The position numbers and the translations under genes were made by a program. Of a stretch of DNA of 64,000 nt, positions 1 to 8,620 are shown piece after piece. The notes under the pieces were generated by a model. It searched no databases. It was not told the DNA's origin and saw only the letters and a program-made list of their open reading frames with translations. Position 1 is the stretch's first letter. Each line of letters begins with the position of its first letter. This DNA is from Clostridiales bacterium (GTDB lineage Bacteria; Bacillota; Clostridia; Christensenellales; QALW01). The DNA is taken from the NCBI GenBank assembly GCA_015069575.1, contig SVIH01000002.1:1-64000 (forward strand), in the 5' to 3' direction.

Positions 1-18
1 AGCAAAGGAGGTTAAATC

Positions 19-1524
19 GTGAGAGCCATACCTGTTAGGAATTACTTTGGTCGAACAGTTCTCTTTACTAACGAGAAAGAAATTACGGCTGATAACATCG
101 TAAGCGTTTTACAATCCGTTCTGCCAGACTTTCAAAAGAACAAAGAAGAAACGGAATATCTTTACAACTATTTTCGAGGAAATCAGCCTATTCTCAAACG
201 CAAAAAGAAAGTTCGCCCGGAAATAAATAATCGTGTCGTAGAAAACCACGCTCACGAGATTGTTTCTTTCAAAGTAGGTTATGAATTTGGTGAGCCTGTT
301 CAGTATGTTCGCAGAGCGACCAATAGCGGTAAGGAATTACTTGAAAAACCGACTGCCCTCGAAAATGAGGATATGGAAGTTACTTCAAAAATTGCACTGC
401 TTAATGAGTTTATGTTTCAGCAAGACAAAGCGACAAAAGATAAAGACCTTGCGGAATCATTTTTTGTTTGCGGTACGGCTTATCGAATGGTGTTACCTCC
501 CGAGGTAGAAGTCCCAGAGGGCGAAAGTCCTTTCGAGATAGATACACTCGATGCTCGATATACAGGGGTTGTCTATTATAAAGGCTTTGGTAAAAAACCT
601 CTTATGTCTATTCAAGAGGTCGAAAAGGCAGACAAGACTATCGTGTATTATTGCTACACCAATGACACTTATTATGAGATTACCGAAGATGCAATTACTT
701 ACAGTGAGGGACATTTGCTCGATTATATTCCGATAATTGAATATCCAGCGAATAATTCTCGCATAGGTGCTTTTGAATTGGTTATGAGTCTGCTCGACCA
801 AATCAACAATGCAGAATCCAATCGCATTGACGGTATCGAGCAGTTCATTCAAGCATTTATGAAGTTCATAAATGTACGAATAGACAAGGAAACATTTGAA
901 GAACTCAAAGAAATGGGTGCAATCGCTTTCAAAAGCGACCCTCAAACTCCGGCAGATATTGATATTGTTTCTTCGGAACTCAATCAACAGCAAGTACAAA
1001 CAGTTATCGACCATTTGTATCAAATGGTGTTAATTATTTGCGGTATGCCCGACAGAAACGGAACTAACCGAACTACCGGCGATACAGGTCAAGCGGTTAT
1101 TCTTCGTGACGGCTGGTCTGCGGCTGCTGCAAAAGCAAAAGATACTGAATCAATGTTCAAGTTATCGGAAAAACGCTTTTTGAGATTGGTTTTGAAATTG
1201 GTTAAGGACACAGAGGACATAGATATTCGCTTATCGGATATTGATATAAAACTTCGTCCTTGTAATACCGATAATCTTCTCACCAAGACTCAAGGTCTTC
1301 AAAATATGCTTGAGGCTGGTATTCACCCTCAAATTGCAATTACCACTTGCGGTTTGTTTGGCGACCCCGAGCAAGTCTATATTGATTCACTACCTTACAT
1401 TCGTAACAAGTGGAAAACAAAGGACGAGGCTGATGCTGATAATCCTATACTCAATGAAAATGTTGATGAGGACGATAACAATATCGTACCGGCTAACAAT
1501 AAGCCAAATCCTACGGAAGAATAA
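19..1524 (+). CDS. Phage portal protein (SPP1 gp6-like)
   Basis: Likely the portal, the dodecameric ring at the capsid vertex through which DNA is packaged and to which the connector and tail attach. The 501-residue length fits SPP1-type portals. The N-terminal part carries family-like text (EYLYNYFRGNQPIL, then NNRVVENHAHEIVSFKVGY), and an acidic, low-complexity C-terminus ends at residue 501. The start is GTG with an AAAGGAGG ribosome site 7 bases upstream. It is the first complete gene in the window and precedes scaffold and capsid genes, which is the usual packaging-to-head order. The terminase must lie to the left of the window. Recognition is by sequence character and gene order, with no search run. 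Confidence 0.88.
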   Translation: MRAIPVRNYFGRTVLFTNEKEITADNIVSVLQSVLPDFQKNKEETEYLYNYFRGNQPILKRKKKVRPEINNRVVENHAHEIVSFKVGYEFGEPVQYVRRATNSGKELLEKPTALENEDMEVTSKIALLNEFMFQQDKATKDKDLAESFFVCGTAYRMVLPPEVEVPEGESPFEIDTLDARYTGVVYYKGFGKKPLMSIQEVEKADKTIVYYCYTNDTYYEITEDAITYSEGHLLDYIPIIEYPANNSRIGAFELVMSLLDQINNAESNRIDGIEQFIQAFMKFINVRIDKETFEELKEMGAIAFKSDPQTPADIDIVSSELNQQQVQTVIDHLYQMVLIICGMPDRNGTNRTTGDTGQAVILRDGWSAAAAKAKDTESMFKLSEKRFLRLVLKLVKDTEDIDIRLSDIDIKLRPCNTDNLLTKTQGLQNMLEAGIHPQIAITTCGLFGDPEQVYIDSLPYIRNKWKTKDEADADNPILNENVDEDDNNIVPANNKPNPTEE

Positions 1525-1650
1525 GGTTTCAAACGGTAATAACCGTTAAAACATACGACACAGAAGTCGCTAAAAGACAAAACGAGAGAGAACTCGACAA
1601 ACGCAAAATATAGTTGCAGAGAAGCAACCGAAAAACACAGGAGGTATCTT

Positions 1651-2262
1651 ATGGCAGATATTCAAACATTACTCGGTGAAGATTACCGAGAGGGTATGAC
1701 AGTTGAGGAAATCAATGCCGTACTCGCAAATCGTCAGCTTGTTGACCCTACCACTTTACCCAAGTCGGTGGAAAAAACAGTATTTGACAAAACGGCATCG
1801 GAACTTGCGAAAGTGAAAAAGGAACTTGCCGAACTGAAAAACAGTAGTATGACAGACGATGAAAAGGTACAGGCAGCCATTACCGCCGCAAACAACAAAG
1901 AAAAAGAGTTTATTGCGAAAAGTAATCGTCTGGAAGTAGAAAAACTTTTCGTTTCGGGTGGATTAACCGAACAGGATTATGCAGATGTAATTGACGACAT
2001 TGTTTCGGACGATGTTGATAAAACAATGAAACTTGCTAAAAATCTATTAGCGGTTATCACAAATCAAAAATCAGCTACGGAAAAGGCACTCCGAGCCGAG
2101 TTACAGAGGAGTACACCAAGGACACCTGCTGGTGACGGTAGTAAATCCTCTAAAAAGGATTACGCTACTGAAATTTCCGAGGCACTCGCACGAGGCGATA
2201 CTGCTGGTGCAGCCGCTTTAATGCGAAAACAACAAGAAGAACTAATTGACAAAGGAGAATAA
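1651..2262 (+). CDS. Phage capsid scaffolding protein (DUF4355/GP20-like)
   Basis: Probable internal scaffold that guides procapsid assembly and is lost on maturation. At 203 residues it has the typical charged, helical make-up. A central lysine/glutamate-rich coiled-coil stretch (residues about 50-90, KELAELKNSS and around) is followed by a polar C-terminal helix ending MRKQQEELIDKGE. It sits between portal and major capsid genes, the standard place for scaffolds. A GGAGG site lies 8 bases before the ATG. The preceding 126-base gap (1525-1650) shows no convincing ORF, only a small GTTGC/GCAAC hairpin. Scaffolds are poorly conserved, so the call leans on position and composition. Confidence 0.75.
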   Translation: MADIQTLLGEDYREGMTVEEINAVLANRQLVDPTTLPKSVEKTVFDKTASELAKVKKELAELKNSSMTDDEKVQAAITAANNKEKEFIAKSNRLEVEKLFVSGGLTEQDYADVIDDIVSDDVDKTMKLAKNLLAVITNQKSATEKALRAELQRSTPRTPAGDGSKSSKKDYATEISEALARGDTAGAAALMRKQQEELIDKGE

Positions 2263-2267
2263 ATGTT

Positions 2268-3305
2268 ATGGCTAAAAATGAAGCTAATGTTATGACTTCC
2301 CATAATCTGTTGAACTATAGCGGTATGCTTTTCAACAAGGGAAATACTAAAACCCCTTTCTCGACCCTTATCGGTGGTAAGAGTCGAAACACTAATCACT
2401 GGGTATTTGCGACTTCGCAGTCTTATGCTACAGGCGGTGGAGAATCCCAGCCGTCTATCAGTGAAACTGCATCTTTGACAGCACCTACTCCCGAGTTTGT
2501 TACTCGCAAACAGGAGAGTAATGTTTGCCAGATTTTCCAGAGAGCTTTGGCTATCTCTTATGGTAAGCAGAGTTCTATGGGTCAGCTTTCTGGTTTGAAT
2601 ATCGCTGGACAGGAAGCAAATCCAGCTAACGAACTCGATTTCCAAGTTGCTAACACTATGGCAGCAATCGCAAACGACATCGAATTTACTTTCCTTAACG
2701 GAACTTTCCAAGACGGAAATTATGACGATGTTGCGTATAAGACCAGAGGTATCATTACCGCAATCGAATCTAACATCACTGCGGCAGAGGGTGCATCTCT
2801 CGGTTATTGGCTTGTTGCAGAACTTATTAAGTCAATTTCGGACGGCTTTGCACCTACTGACAGTCTTGTTCTTATGTGTAACTCTGTTCACATTATGCAG
2901 TTAAACGCTGATGCTTCTGCAAATGGTCTTACTGTTATTCCGGCAGCAAGAGAAATCAACGGTATTAAGATTGATGAACTCATTACTCCTTTCGGTAATG
3001 TTGGTATCGCCGCTAACCCTCGTGTTCCGGCTGGTACAGTTCTTGTATTCAATCCTACTATCTGTGCTCCTGTTTATATGCCTGTTCCCGGAAAGGGCAA
3101 CTTCTTCCTCGAACCCCTTGCTAAAACAGGTGCGGCTGATAAGTACCAGATTTATGGACAGGCTGGTCTTGATTATGGTGCAGAGTGGTATCACGGCAAA
3201 ATCACCGGTCTTTCTACTGACTTTGCTGCTCCCGAGTACAGCAAGAAAGTATATGTAGCCGGTGGCACTATTACCACTGAAACTGCTACCGCAACTGAGG
3301 AATAA
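2268..3305 (+). CDS. Phage major capsid protein (SU10/DUF5309-like)
   Basis: Likely the HK97-fold major capsid protein. The 345-residue protein begins without a processing domain and contains family-like segments such as TSQSYATGGGESQPSISE and the NELDFQVANTMAAIANDIE helix, typical of the SU10-type capsid group. The C-terminus is a Thr/Glu/Ala-rich tail. Position directly after the scaffold supports the role. Start choice: an out-of-frame ATG lies 5 bases upstream, but the ATG at 2268 is the in-frame one and has AAAGGAG about 10 bases before it. It should be one of the most highly expressed proteins of the phage. Confidence 0.85.
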   Translation: MAKNEANVMTSHNLLNYSGMLFNKGNTKTPFSTLIGGKSRNTNHWVFATSQSYATGGGESQPSISETASLTAPTPEFVTRKQESNVCQIFQRALAISYGKQSSMGQLSGLNIAGQEANPANELDFQVANTMAAIANDIEFTFLNGTFQDGNYDDVAYKTRGIITAIESNITAAEGASLGYWLVAELIKSISDGFAPTDSLVLMCNSVHIMQLNADASANGLTVIPAAREINGIKIDELITPFGNVGIAANPRVPAGTVLVFNPTICAPVYMPVPGKGNFFLEPLAKTGAADKYQIYGQAGLDYGAEWYHGKITGLSTDFAAPEYSKKVYVAGGTITTETATATEE

Positions 3306-3324
3306 TTTACAGGAGGGTACATAA

Positions 3325-3648
3325 GTGGCAGACAGTTATAAACTTACAAAACTACGGCGAATGGTCGGGGCTAATGCAAGTGAAGACGACTTGCTACTTA
3401 TGTACCTTACCGATGCTGAAAGGGCAATCCTAAACCGACTTTATCCTATGGACGAAGATATAAAGGCTTCTCTCCCTACGAGATACGAGTCAAGACAGAT
3501 TGAAATTGCCGTTTTTCTTTACAACAAACAAGGTGCGGAGGGTCAAATATCGCACAAAGAGAATGGTATTGACCGTACATACGAAAACGCTTCCATTCCC
3601 GAATCTATGCTCTCCGATATTATGCCTTACCCGAGTATTCCGAAATGA
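3325..3648 (+). CDS. Phage head-tail connector (gp6-like adaptor)
   Basis: A 107-residue, mostly helical protein of the size and location of the gp6/gp15-type adaptor that docks under the portal. It starts with GTG behind an AGGAGG site. The early helix (YKLTKLRRMVGANASEDDLLLMYL) and the central ESRQIEIAVFLYNKQGAEGQ segment resemble the family in which a helical pair is followed by a glycine-containing loop. It overlaps the next gene by ATGA, indicating translational coupling within the head-completion cluster. Assigned from context plus recognisable helical layout. Confidence 0.72.
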   Translation: MADSYKLTKLRRMVGANASEDDLLLMYLTDAERAILNRLYPMDEDIKASLPTRYESRQIEIAVFLYNKQGAEGQISHKENGIDRTYENASIPESMLSDIMPYPSIPK

Positions 3649-4004
3649 GAACACTCAAACGCAACGAGAGAATTATCTATTATGCCTTGTTGATTAAGAA
3701 CGAGCCAATCAAGGACGAGGACGGTTACGATACGAGCGAAACAACCCCTATTTATAGTGAGCCTGTTGAACTGCGTATCAATACCTCCCCAGCAAGTGGA
3801 GAGAGTGCGACTCGACAGTTCGGTGATGTGCTTGATTATGATAGAACTCTTGTTACTTGTGATACAGACCTACCTCTTACCGAAACATCGGTATTATGGA
3901 TTGACGAAACCGATACCTCGAAACCTTTTGACTATGTGGTTAAGAAAATTGGGGACGGTATAAATTCTAATCTAATTGCCGTGAAGAAAGTAGAGGTGCG
4001 GTAA
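3645..4004 (+). CDS. Phage head closure / head-tail joining protein
   Basis: A 119-residue, beta-rich protein overlapping the upstream connector by 4 bases. Size, order (connector, closure, HK97 gp10-like, tail terminator) and features such as RTLKRNERIIYYALLIKNEP and VVKKIGDGINSNLIAVKKVEV fit the stopper/head-closure proteins that plug the capsid exit channel and bind the tail. No catalytic motif is expected or seen. The specific call is mainly by synteny; the sequence alone says small structural protein. Confidence 0.65.
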   Translation: MRTLKRNERIIYYALLIKNEPIKDEDGYDTSETTPIYSEPVELRINTSPASGESATRQFGDVLDYDRTLVTCDTDLPLTETSVLWIDETDTSKPFDYVVKKIGDGINSNLIAVKKVEVR

Positions 4005-4006
4005 GT

Positions 4007-4486
4007 ATGCACAAGATTACCGTATCTCTTGGGAATATTGACGATGCTATTCGTCAAATCGAAGAATACGAAAAGAAAGTACAAGAGAAAATCAAAGAAT
4101 TTCTCACTCGACTGCTTGAAGACGGTGCTAATATTGCGAAAGCCAAGATTATAGAACTGAAAGCGGTAGAAAGTAGCGAACTTCAAGACAGTTTTCAATA
4201 CACCCTTTATAAAGAGGGAAACAAAGGTATTATTTTCACGGATTGCTCACACGCTTGTTTTGTGGAATTTGGTACAGGTGTTAGAGGGTCTGCAAGTCCT
4301 CACCCTACTATGCCGTGGGCTTACGACAGTAACGGACACGGAGAGGACGGCTGGTACTACTATGACACCAAACAAGGTCGAGTACGATTTACACAAGGTA
4401 TGCCGTCACGACCTTTTATGTATGAAACCGCAAGAGAATTAGAACAGAAAGCCGTAGAAATCGCAAGGGAGGTATTTTCACAATGA
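4007..4486 (+). CDS. HK97 gp10-family neck/tail completion protein
   Basis: A 159-residue protein with the family hallmarks of HK97 gp10-like morphogenesis proteins. These are an N-terminal helix with heptad character (EEYEKKVQEKIKEFLTRLLE), a central block where a small hydrophobic strand leads into CFVEFGTG, the typical VEFGTG motif of the group, and an aromatic/proline-rich segment (HPTMPWAYDSN) before a C-terminal helix. It acts in joining head and tail. It follows the head-closure gene by 2 bases and overlaps the next by 4. The VEFGTG motif makes this the best supported of the small connector calls. Confidence 0.82.
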   Translation: MHKITVSLGNIDDAIRQIEEYEKKVQEKIKEFLTRLLEDGANIAKAKIIELKAVESSELQDSFQYTLYKEGNKGIIFTDCSHACFVEFGTGVRGSASPHPTMPWAYDSNGHGEDGWYYYDTKQGRVRFTQGMPSRPFMYETARELEQKAVEIAREVFSQ

Positions 4487-4875
4487 TAGATATTGAAAAC
4501 AAATTATATACCATAGTGAAAAGCAAAATGCCGAGCAATATAAATATGGACTCTATGTATTCTAATAGCAGTAAATTACCGCTTTGTACTTTGGTGGTAA
4601 TGGATAACTCGGTATATGAGCCTTTTATAAACTCTGCGAGAATCGAGAACGCAGCATCTATAATGGTCGAAGTTAATGCTTATTCAAACAAGATAGCCGG
4701 TAAAAAGGAAGAATGTAAGAAAATCATTAAAACCGCCGATGATGTTCTGTCGGGTATAGGATTGACAAGGACTTTTTGTCAACCTACTCCTAACTTGGAA
4801 GATGCAACAGTTTATAGAATTACTGCTCGTTACAGAGCAATCGTTGATACAGACCTAAAAATTTACAGGAGGTAA
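4483..4875 (+). CDS. Phage tail terminator / tail completion protein
   Basis: A 130-residue protein starting at an ATGA overlap with the gp10-like gene and ending just before the tail-tube gene. This is the usual slot for the tail terminator that caps tail length and joins the neck. Sequence is compatible with the minor capsid/tail completion families: an amphipathic N-terminal helix, a central conserved-looking SIMVEVNAYSNK strand, and a C-terminal YRITARYRAIVD strand. No enzymatic motif. Assigned by order, length and predicted alpha/beta layout. Confidence 0.62.
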   Translation: MIDIENKLYTIVKSKMPSNINMDSMYSNSSKLPLCTLVVMDNSVYEPFINSARIENAASIMVEVNAYSNKIAGKKEECKKIIKTADDVLSGIGLTRTFCQPTPNLEDATVYRITARYRAIVDTDLKIYRR

Positions 4876-4882
4876 ATTCGTT

Positions 4883-5293
4883 ATGGAAAAAACTACTATC
4901 AATACCTTTTTGATGCACTCTGCAACAAAAGACGGAAATTTTGAGAAACTTGTAGATATTACGAGTTATCCCGAACTCTTTTCTGCTCCCGAAAAACTTG
5001 ACATTTCCAATATGTCCAGTAAGCAGAAGAAATACACTCCCGGTATGGTAGATGTACCCGACCAAGAGTTTGGTTATATTTACGACAAAGCCGCATACGC
5101 AAAAATTAAAGCGTTGGAGGGTACAGACCAGTATTACCAGCTTCGCTTTGGTGCGAATGGTGAGTACGGTTGTTGGCAGTGGCACGGCGATGTGTTTACA
5201 AGTTTTTCTGGCGGTAGCGTTGGCTCTGCTCGTGAAGCTAAACTCATTACTTACCCGGCTGACGACATTGAAGAAGTAACAATTAACTCTTAA
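4883..5293 (+). CDS. Phage major tail (tail tube) protein
   Basis: A 136-residue beta-rich protein, likely the tail-tube subunit that stacks in rings around the tape measure. It lies directly before the tail-assembly chaperone pair and tape measure gene, the invariant position for this protein in siphoviruses. Text such as PEKLDISNMSSKQKKYTPGM, followed by YYQLRFG and a final strand ending EEVTINS, fits the single-domain TTPs of Gram-positive phages. AGGAGG lies about 8 bases before the ATG. One tube protein plus no sheath gene in the window indicates a non-contractile tail. Confidence 0.8.
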   Translation: MEKTTINTFLMHSATKDGNFEKLVDITSYPELFSAPEKLDISNMSSKQKKYTPGMVDVPDQEFGYIYDKAAYAKIKALEGTDQYYQLRFGANGEYGCWQWHGDVFTSFSGGSVGSAREAKLITYPADDIEEVTINS

Positions 5294-5310
5294 TTTGGAG
5301 GAATTAAATT

Positions 5311-5649
5311 ATGGCTGCAAAACAAATTATCCTTAAAGACCAGAAAACTGGTAAGGAATACACTCTTGAATTTAACCGCAAGAGTATTGAATCTATGGAA
5401 AGACAGGGTTTTATCGCTGCTGACATCAGCAAAAAGCCTATGACAATGCTCCCAGCTTTGTTTGCCGGTGCGTTCCAAATGCACCACAGATTTGTTGAAA
5501 ATAGTGTAATCAAAGATTTGCTCTATCAAATCAAAAACAAAGATGCTTTCATTGAGAAACTTTCCGAAATGTACAACGAGCCACTGGTTGACCTTGTTGA
5601 CGAACCAGAGGAAGACGAGGGAAACATCGAGTGGGAAGCGAGCTGGTAA
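5311..5649 (+). CDS. Tail assembly chaperone, short form (DUF5055-like, gpG equivalent)
   Basis: A 112-residue protein resembling DUF5055 tail-assembly chaperones (KTGKEYTLEFNRKSIESMERQGF near the N-terminus). It is the gpG-like short product that binds the tape measure protein and recruits tube subunits during tail assembly. It ends with an acidic tail (PEEDEGNIEWEASW). The last codons contain a perfect G GGA AAC slippery heptamer at 5619-5625, in the correct reading phase, so a fraction of ribosomes should continue in the -1 frame into the next ORF. A hairpin starts 7 bases after the heptamer. It overlaps the downstream ORF by 19 bases. Confidence 0.82.
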   Translation: MAAKQIILKDQKTGKEYTLEFNRKSIESMERQGFIAADISKKPMTMLPALFAGAFQMHHRFVENSVIKDLLYQIKNKDAFIEKLSEMYNEPLVDLVDEPEEDEGNIEWEASW

Positions 5650-5661
5650 GCCCAGCTTCCC
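5619..5661 (+). promoter_or_regulatory. Programmed -1 ribosomal frameshift signal
   Basis: GGGAAAC at 5619-5625 reads G GGA AAC in the chaperone frame, the classic X XXY YYZ arrangement. A GGGAAGC (5633-5639) / GCTTCCC (5655-5661) stem begins 7 bases downstream, the usual spacing for a stimulator. An alternative AGCTGG/CCAGCT stem (5641-5646/5652-5657) is also possible. The zero-frame stop (5647-5649) is in the loop. Slipping -1 opens exactly the downstream ORF frame. Confidence 0.85.
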
Positions 5662-6056
5662 CTTTAACTTTTACAGAACAATTTGAGGCACAATGTCCGT
5701 TTTACCTATCTATCGGTATGACCTATGACGAATATTGGTATGGGTCAGCCGACCGAGTGATTTATTATCGCAAAGCGTACAAAATGAAACAAAAGCGAAA
5801 TAATGATTTGGCTTGGTTAAATGGTCGCTATGTTTATGATGCTCTCAAAGCAATCGTTCCAGCGTTACGAGGTCTGTCAAAAGAGCCTGTCGAACAATAT
5901 CTTGACGAGCCTTATCCTTATACAAAAGAAGATGTTATTGAGTATAAGAATAGGAAAATGCTCGAAAAGGCTCAAAAATACCGTGAGTATGCCGAGGCTC
6001 GAAACGCTGAAAGACAAGCACGAGAGGAGGCGATGAAAAATGGGGACAACGATTGA
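5631..6056 (+). CDS. Tail assembly chaperone T region, expressed as -1 frameshift extension
   Basis: This frame (listed from GTG 5631) is the -1 frame relative to the short chaperone and is open from before the slippery site. It is therefore most likely made as the C-terminal part of a roughly 248-residue G-T fusion: short protein up to ...EDEGN, then HRVGSELVSPASPL.... The region looks like phage bacteriophage-Gp15/T-domain proteins: aromatic start (LSIGMTYDEYWYGSADRVIYYRKAY), then a basic helical end rich in Arg/Glu. A convincing independent ribosome site before GTG 5631 is lacking. It overlaps the tape measure start by 17 bases. Confidence 0.8.
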   Translation: MGSELVSPASPLTFTEQFEAQCPFYLSIGMTYDEYWYGSADRVIYYRKAYKMKQKRNNDLAWLNGRYVYDALKAIVPALRGLSKEPVEQYLDEPYPYTKEDVIEYKNRKMLEKAQKYREYAEARNAERQAREEAMKNGDND

Positions 6057-8604
6057 CCAATTAGAGATTGAGGTCGTTACTCAATCGGACAAAGCAAGTA
6101 AGGGTTTAGATAAACTCAAAGAAACGCTCACAGGCATTAAGAAAATCTCGAAATCATCGGGATTAGATAAAGTCTGTGCTAAATTGGAGAAAATTGCTTC
6201 TCTAAATTTTTCAAACCTTGCCCCTCTGGAAAAACTCTCCAAAACAACAGGCTCGTTAGGAGAAATGAGCGACAAAATCAAAGATGTTACCTCTGCGATA
6301 GGTGATGTGCCAAGTGAAATTGGAACGACGGTCGATGTTGGCGGTATCAGTGATACAGTTAGTGAGATAGAATCTGCTACTGCTGCTATAAACGATATAC
6401 CGAAGACAGTCGATGTTCCTGTTAATACTCCCGGTGTCGATGTTGCCAATACCAAAATATCACTTTTCACAAGAATAATTGGCGGTGTAAAAGCTGTTAC
6501 AGGAGCGACAGGACGAGGGTTGTTAAAACTTGGCGGTTACTTTAAGACATTGGGTGCATCTGCCGCCGCAAGTTGTGCAAAGGCTAAAAAAGGTCTTTTC
6601 CAAGTGCTAAATATTGTACTTATTTACGGCGGTGCGTTTCGTGCATTTATGATGTTTACGCAAGGTGTATCGGAGGGTTTGCAGAACATATCACAGTACA
6701 GTGACGAAACTGCTGACTCAATGAACAAATTGTCAACGATGTCGCTTTATTTGAAAAATTCTATAGGTGCTGCGTTATATCCTGTTATTGTTGCAATAAC
6801 ACCAGCGTTGGAAGCTATGGCTGATGCCATAATTAAAGCATTGAACGCATTTAATCAGTTTGTTTCAGCGTGGGGCGGTGCGACTACTTTTATCAAGGCT
6901 AAAAAGGTCTTAAAAGAGTACGGCGAAACTGCTACTGCAACCGCAAACAAGATTAAAAAGTCTTTCGCTGGAATGGACGAGATTACGGTTATTGGTAACA
7001 ACGACAGTGGCTCGGCATCGAGTAGTACACCCGATTACAGTTCTATGTTTGAAACTGCCCCCATATCCGATACAACATCTGCGGTAGTAGAAAACCTAAA
7101 AGCAAATCTCGAAAACCTAAAAGCTGCTCTTGGCGGTGCGGCTCTCGTAGTAGGTGCAATACTTACATTCTCGGGAGCAAATGTACCTCTCGGTTTAGGC
7201 TTAATGGTTGTTGGCGGTTATGCGTTAGCATCTGCTGCTACAGAGAATTGGGGTTATGCTGACGGAATGTTGCAAGATAAGTTTACAAGCATAATGCTGA
7301 TTATATCGGGAGCGTTGATTGTTGTTGGTGCTATTCTTGCTTTCTCGGGTGCTGCTACAGGCTTGGGAATTGCTTTGATGATTGGCGGTGCGGCTACATT
7401 AGCAACGGCTGTCGCTGAAAATTGGGAGGGCTTACCGAACAACATTAAAAACACAATTACTATTATCGGTCTTGCCGTTGGTGCGGCTTCACTTGTGCTT
7501 GGTACAATTCTTACTTTTACAGGTGCGGCTATTCCTCTTGGTATAGGTCTAATGATAGTTGGTGCTGCGGAACTCGCAACTGCCGCAGTGTTAGGTTGGG
7601 AAGCACTGCCTAACGATATTAAACAAACTCTCACTATTATCGGTCTTGCGGTAAGTGCCGCATTACTCGTATTGGGTGCTTGTTTGACCTTTACAGGTGC
7701 GGCTATTCCTCTTGGTATAGCATTACTTGTTTTAGGTGCAGCCGGATTAGTTGCAACGGCTAAAATAGGTTGGAATACAATGTCCGACAAGGTTAAAAAT
7801 ACTATCTCAATTATTACGGCAATTTTATCTACTGCATTGTTGGTAATCGGTATCATTCTTTGTGTAACAGGTGTCGGTATTCCTTTGGGTGTCGCACTTA
7901 TTGTACTTGGTGCTGCTGGATTAGCAACGGCGGTAGCAGTAAATTGGGATTGGGTAAAGGATAAAATTAAAACTGTACTATCGGCAGCGTTGGCGATTAT
8001 ATCTGGTTTCGGTCTTGTACTCGGTATATTACTGTGTTTGACAGGAGTTGGTATTCCGTTAGGTATCGCCTTAATTTTTGCATCTATCAAAGGTGTAAAA
8101 GCCGCCTCCGATATAGACGATAACCCTGTTACAAATTTCATTAAGAAAATGGTAAATGGTATTATCGGTATTTTTGAAAGCGGTGTTAATTTTATTATAA
8201 AAATGTTAAACAAACTTTCTTGGGAAGTTCCCGACTGGGTGCCGGTTATTGGCGGTAGCACTTTCGGTTTTAACATTAAACCTATTAGTATTCCTCGCCT
8301 CAAGGACGGAGGTTTCCCAGACGGAGAGGACGGTTTATTCTATGCAAACCACAACGAATTGGTTGGTAAATTCTCGAACGGCAGAACTGCTGTAGCGAAC
8401 AACGACCAGATTGTTGACGGTATTCGTAGCGGTGTTTACGATGCAAACCAAGAACAGAACAATCTCCTCCGTGAACAAAACAAATTACTCCGTCAACTTC
8501 TCGACAGAGATAATAACGGAGAAATCAATGTATCTACTATCACCAAAGCACAGAGTAGAAATAATCGCCGTCACGGTAAGACAATCGTACCGGTAGGAAC
8601 ATAA
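6040..8604 (+). CDS. Phage tail tape measure protein
   Basis: The largest gene of the prophage segment (854 residues), placed after the tail chaperones as in all siphoviruses. It sets tail length and passes DNA through the membrane. Residues about 1-120 are a polar coiled-coil region starting IDQLEIEVVTQSDKASKGL. A membrane-active segment near residues 185-210 is followed by a long run of six hydrophobic repeats of about 58 residues (roughly residues 355-680), each with a core such as TFTGAAIPLGIALLVLGA. The C-terminus (residues about 735-854) has FADGG-like text (RLKDGGFPDGEDGLFYANHNE) and a helical QNNLLREQNKLLRQLL segment. A GAGGAGG site precedes the ATG. The repeats could form several transmembrane helices. 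Confidence 0.9.
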   Translation: MGTTIDQLEIEVVTQSDKASKGLDKLKETLTGIKKISKSSGLDKVCAKLEKIASLNFSNLAPLEKLSKTTGSLGEMSDKIKDVTSAIGDVPSEIGTTVDVGGISDTVSEIESATAAINDIPKTVDVPVNTPGVDVANTKISLFTRIIGGVKAVTGATGRGLLKLGGYFKTLGASAAASCAKAKKGLFQVLNIVLIYGGAFRAFMMFTQGVSEGLQNISQYSDETADSMNKLSTMSLYLKNSIGAALYPVIVAITPALEAMADAIIKALNAFNQFVSAWGGATTFIKAKKVLKEYGETATATANKIKKSFAGMDEITVIGNNDSGSASSSTPDYSSMFETAPISDTTSAVVENLKANLENLKAALGGAALVVGAILTFSGANVPLGLGLMVVGGYALASAATENWGYADGMLQDKFTSIMLIISGALIVVGAILAFSGAATGLGIALMIGGAATLATAVAENWEGLPNNIKNTITIIGLAVGAASLVLGTILTFTGAAIPLGIGLMIVGAAELATAAVLGWEALPNDIKQTLTIIGLAVSAALLVLGACLTFTGAAIPLGIALLVLGAAGLVATAKIGWNTMSDKVKNTISIITAILSTALLVIGIILCVTGVGIPLGVALIVLGAAGLATAVAVNWDWVKDKIKTVLSAALAIISGFGLVLGILLCLTGVGIPLGIALIFASIKGVKAASDIDDNPVTNFIKKMVNGIIGIFESGVNFIIKMLNKLSWEVPDWVPVIGGSTFGFNIKPISIPRLKDGGFPDGEDGLFYANHNELVGKFSNGRTAVANNDQIVDGIRSGVYDANQEQNNLLREQNKLLRQLLDRDNNGEINVSTITKAQSRNNRRHGKTIVPVGT
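7110..8090 (+). repeat. Six tandem ~58-codon repeats inside the tape measure gene
   Basis: Six successive protein units share a V(V/L)GxIL-(T/S)GxxxPLGxxLxxxGxA pattern, each separated by an amphipathic link containing NW or GW. The cores run from SGANVPLGLGLMVVGG through TGVGIPLGIALIFAS. Two units are nearly identical at DNA level: aggtgcggctattcctcttg occurs near 7521 and again 174 bases (58 codons) later. This looks like in-frame tandem duplication changing tail length or membrane-insertion capacity. Confidence 0.85.
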
Positions 8605-8620
8605 GGAAAGGGGTATTTAT

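Noticed and set aside
1525-1650. Small gene between portal and scaffold
   Set aside because: No ORF with a ribosome site; only a GTTGC/GCAAC hairpin is visible.
2160-2711. Minus-strand ORF across scaffold/capsid genes
   Set aside because: Antisense shadow of two well-supported structural genes.
7254-8303. 349-codon ORF on the minus strand
   Set aside because: It is the antisense shadow of the tape measure repeats (their repetitive, stop-poor codons); no ribosome site or family resemblance.
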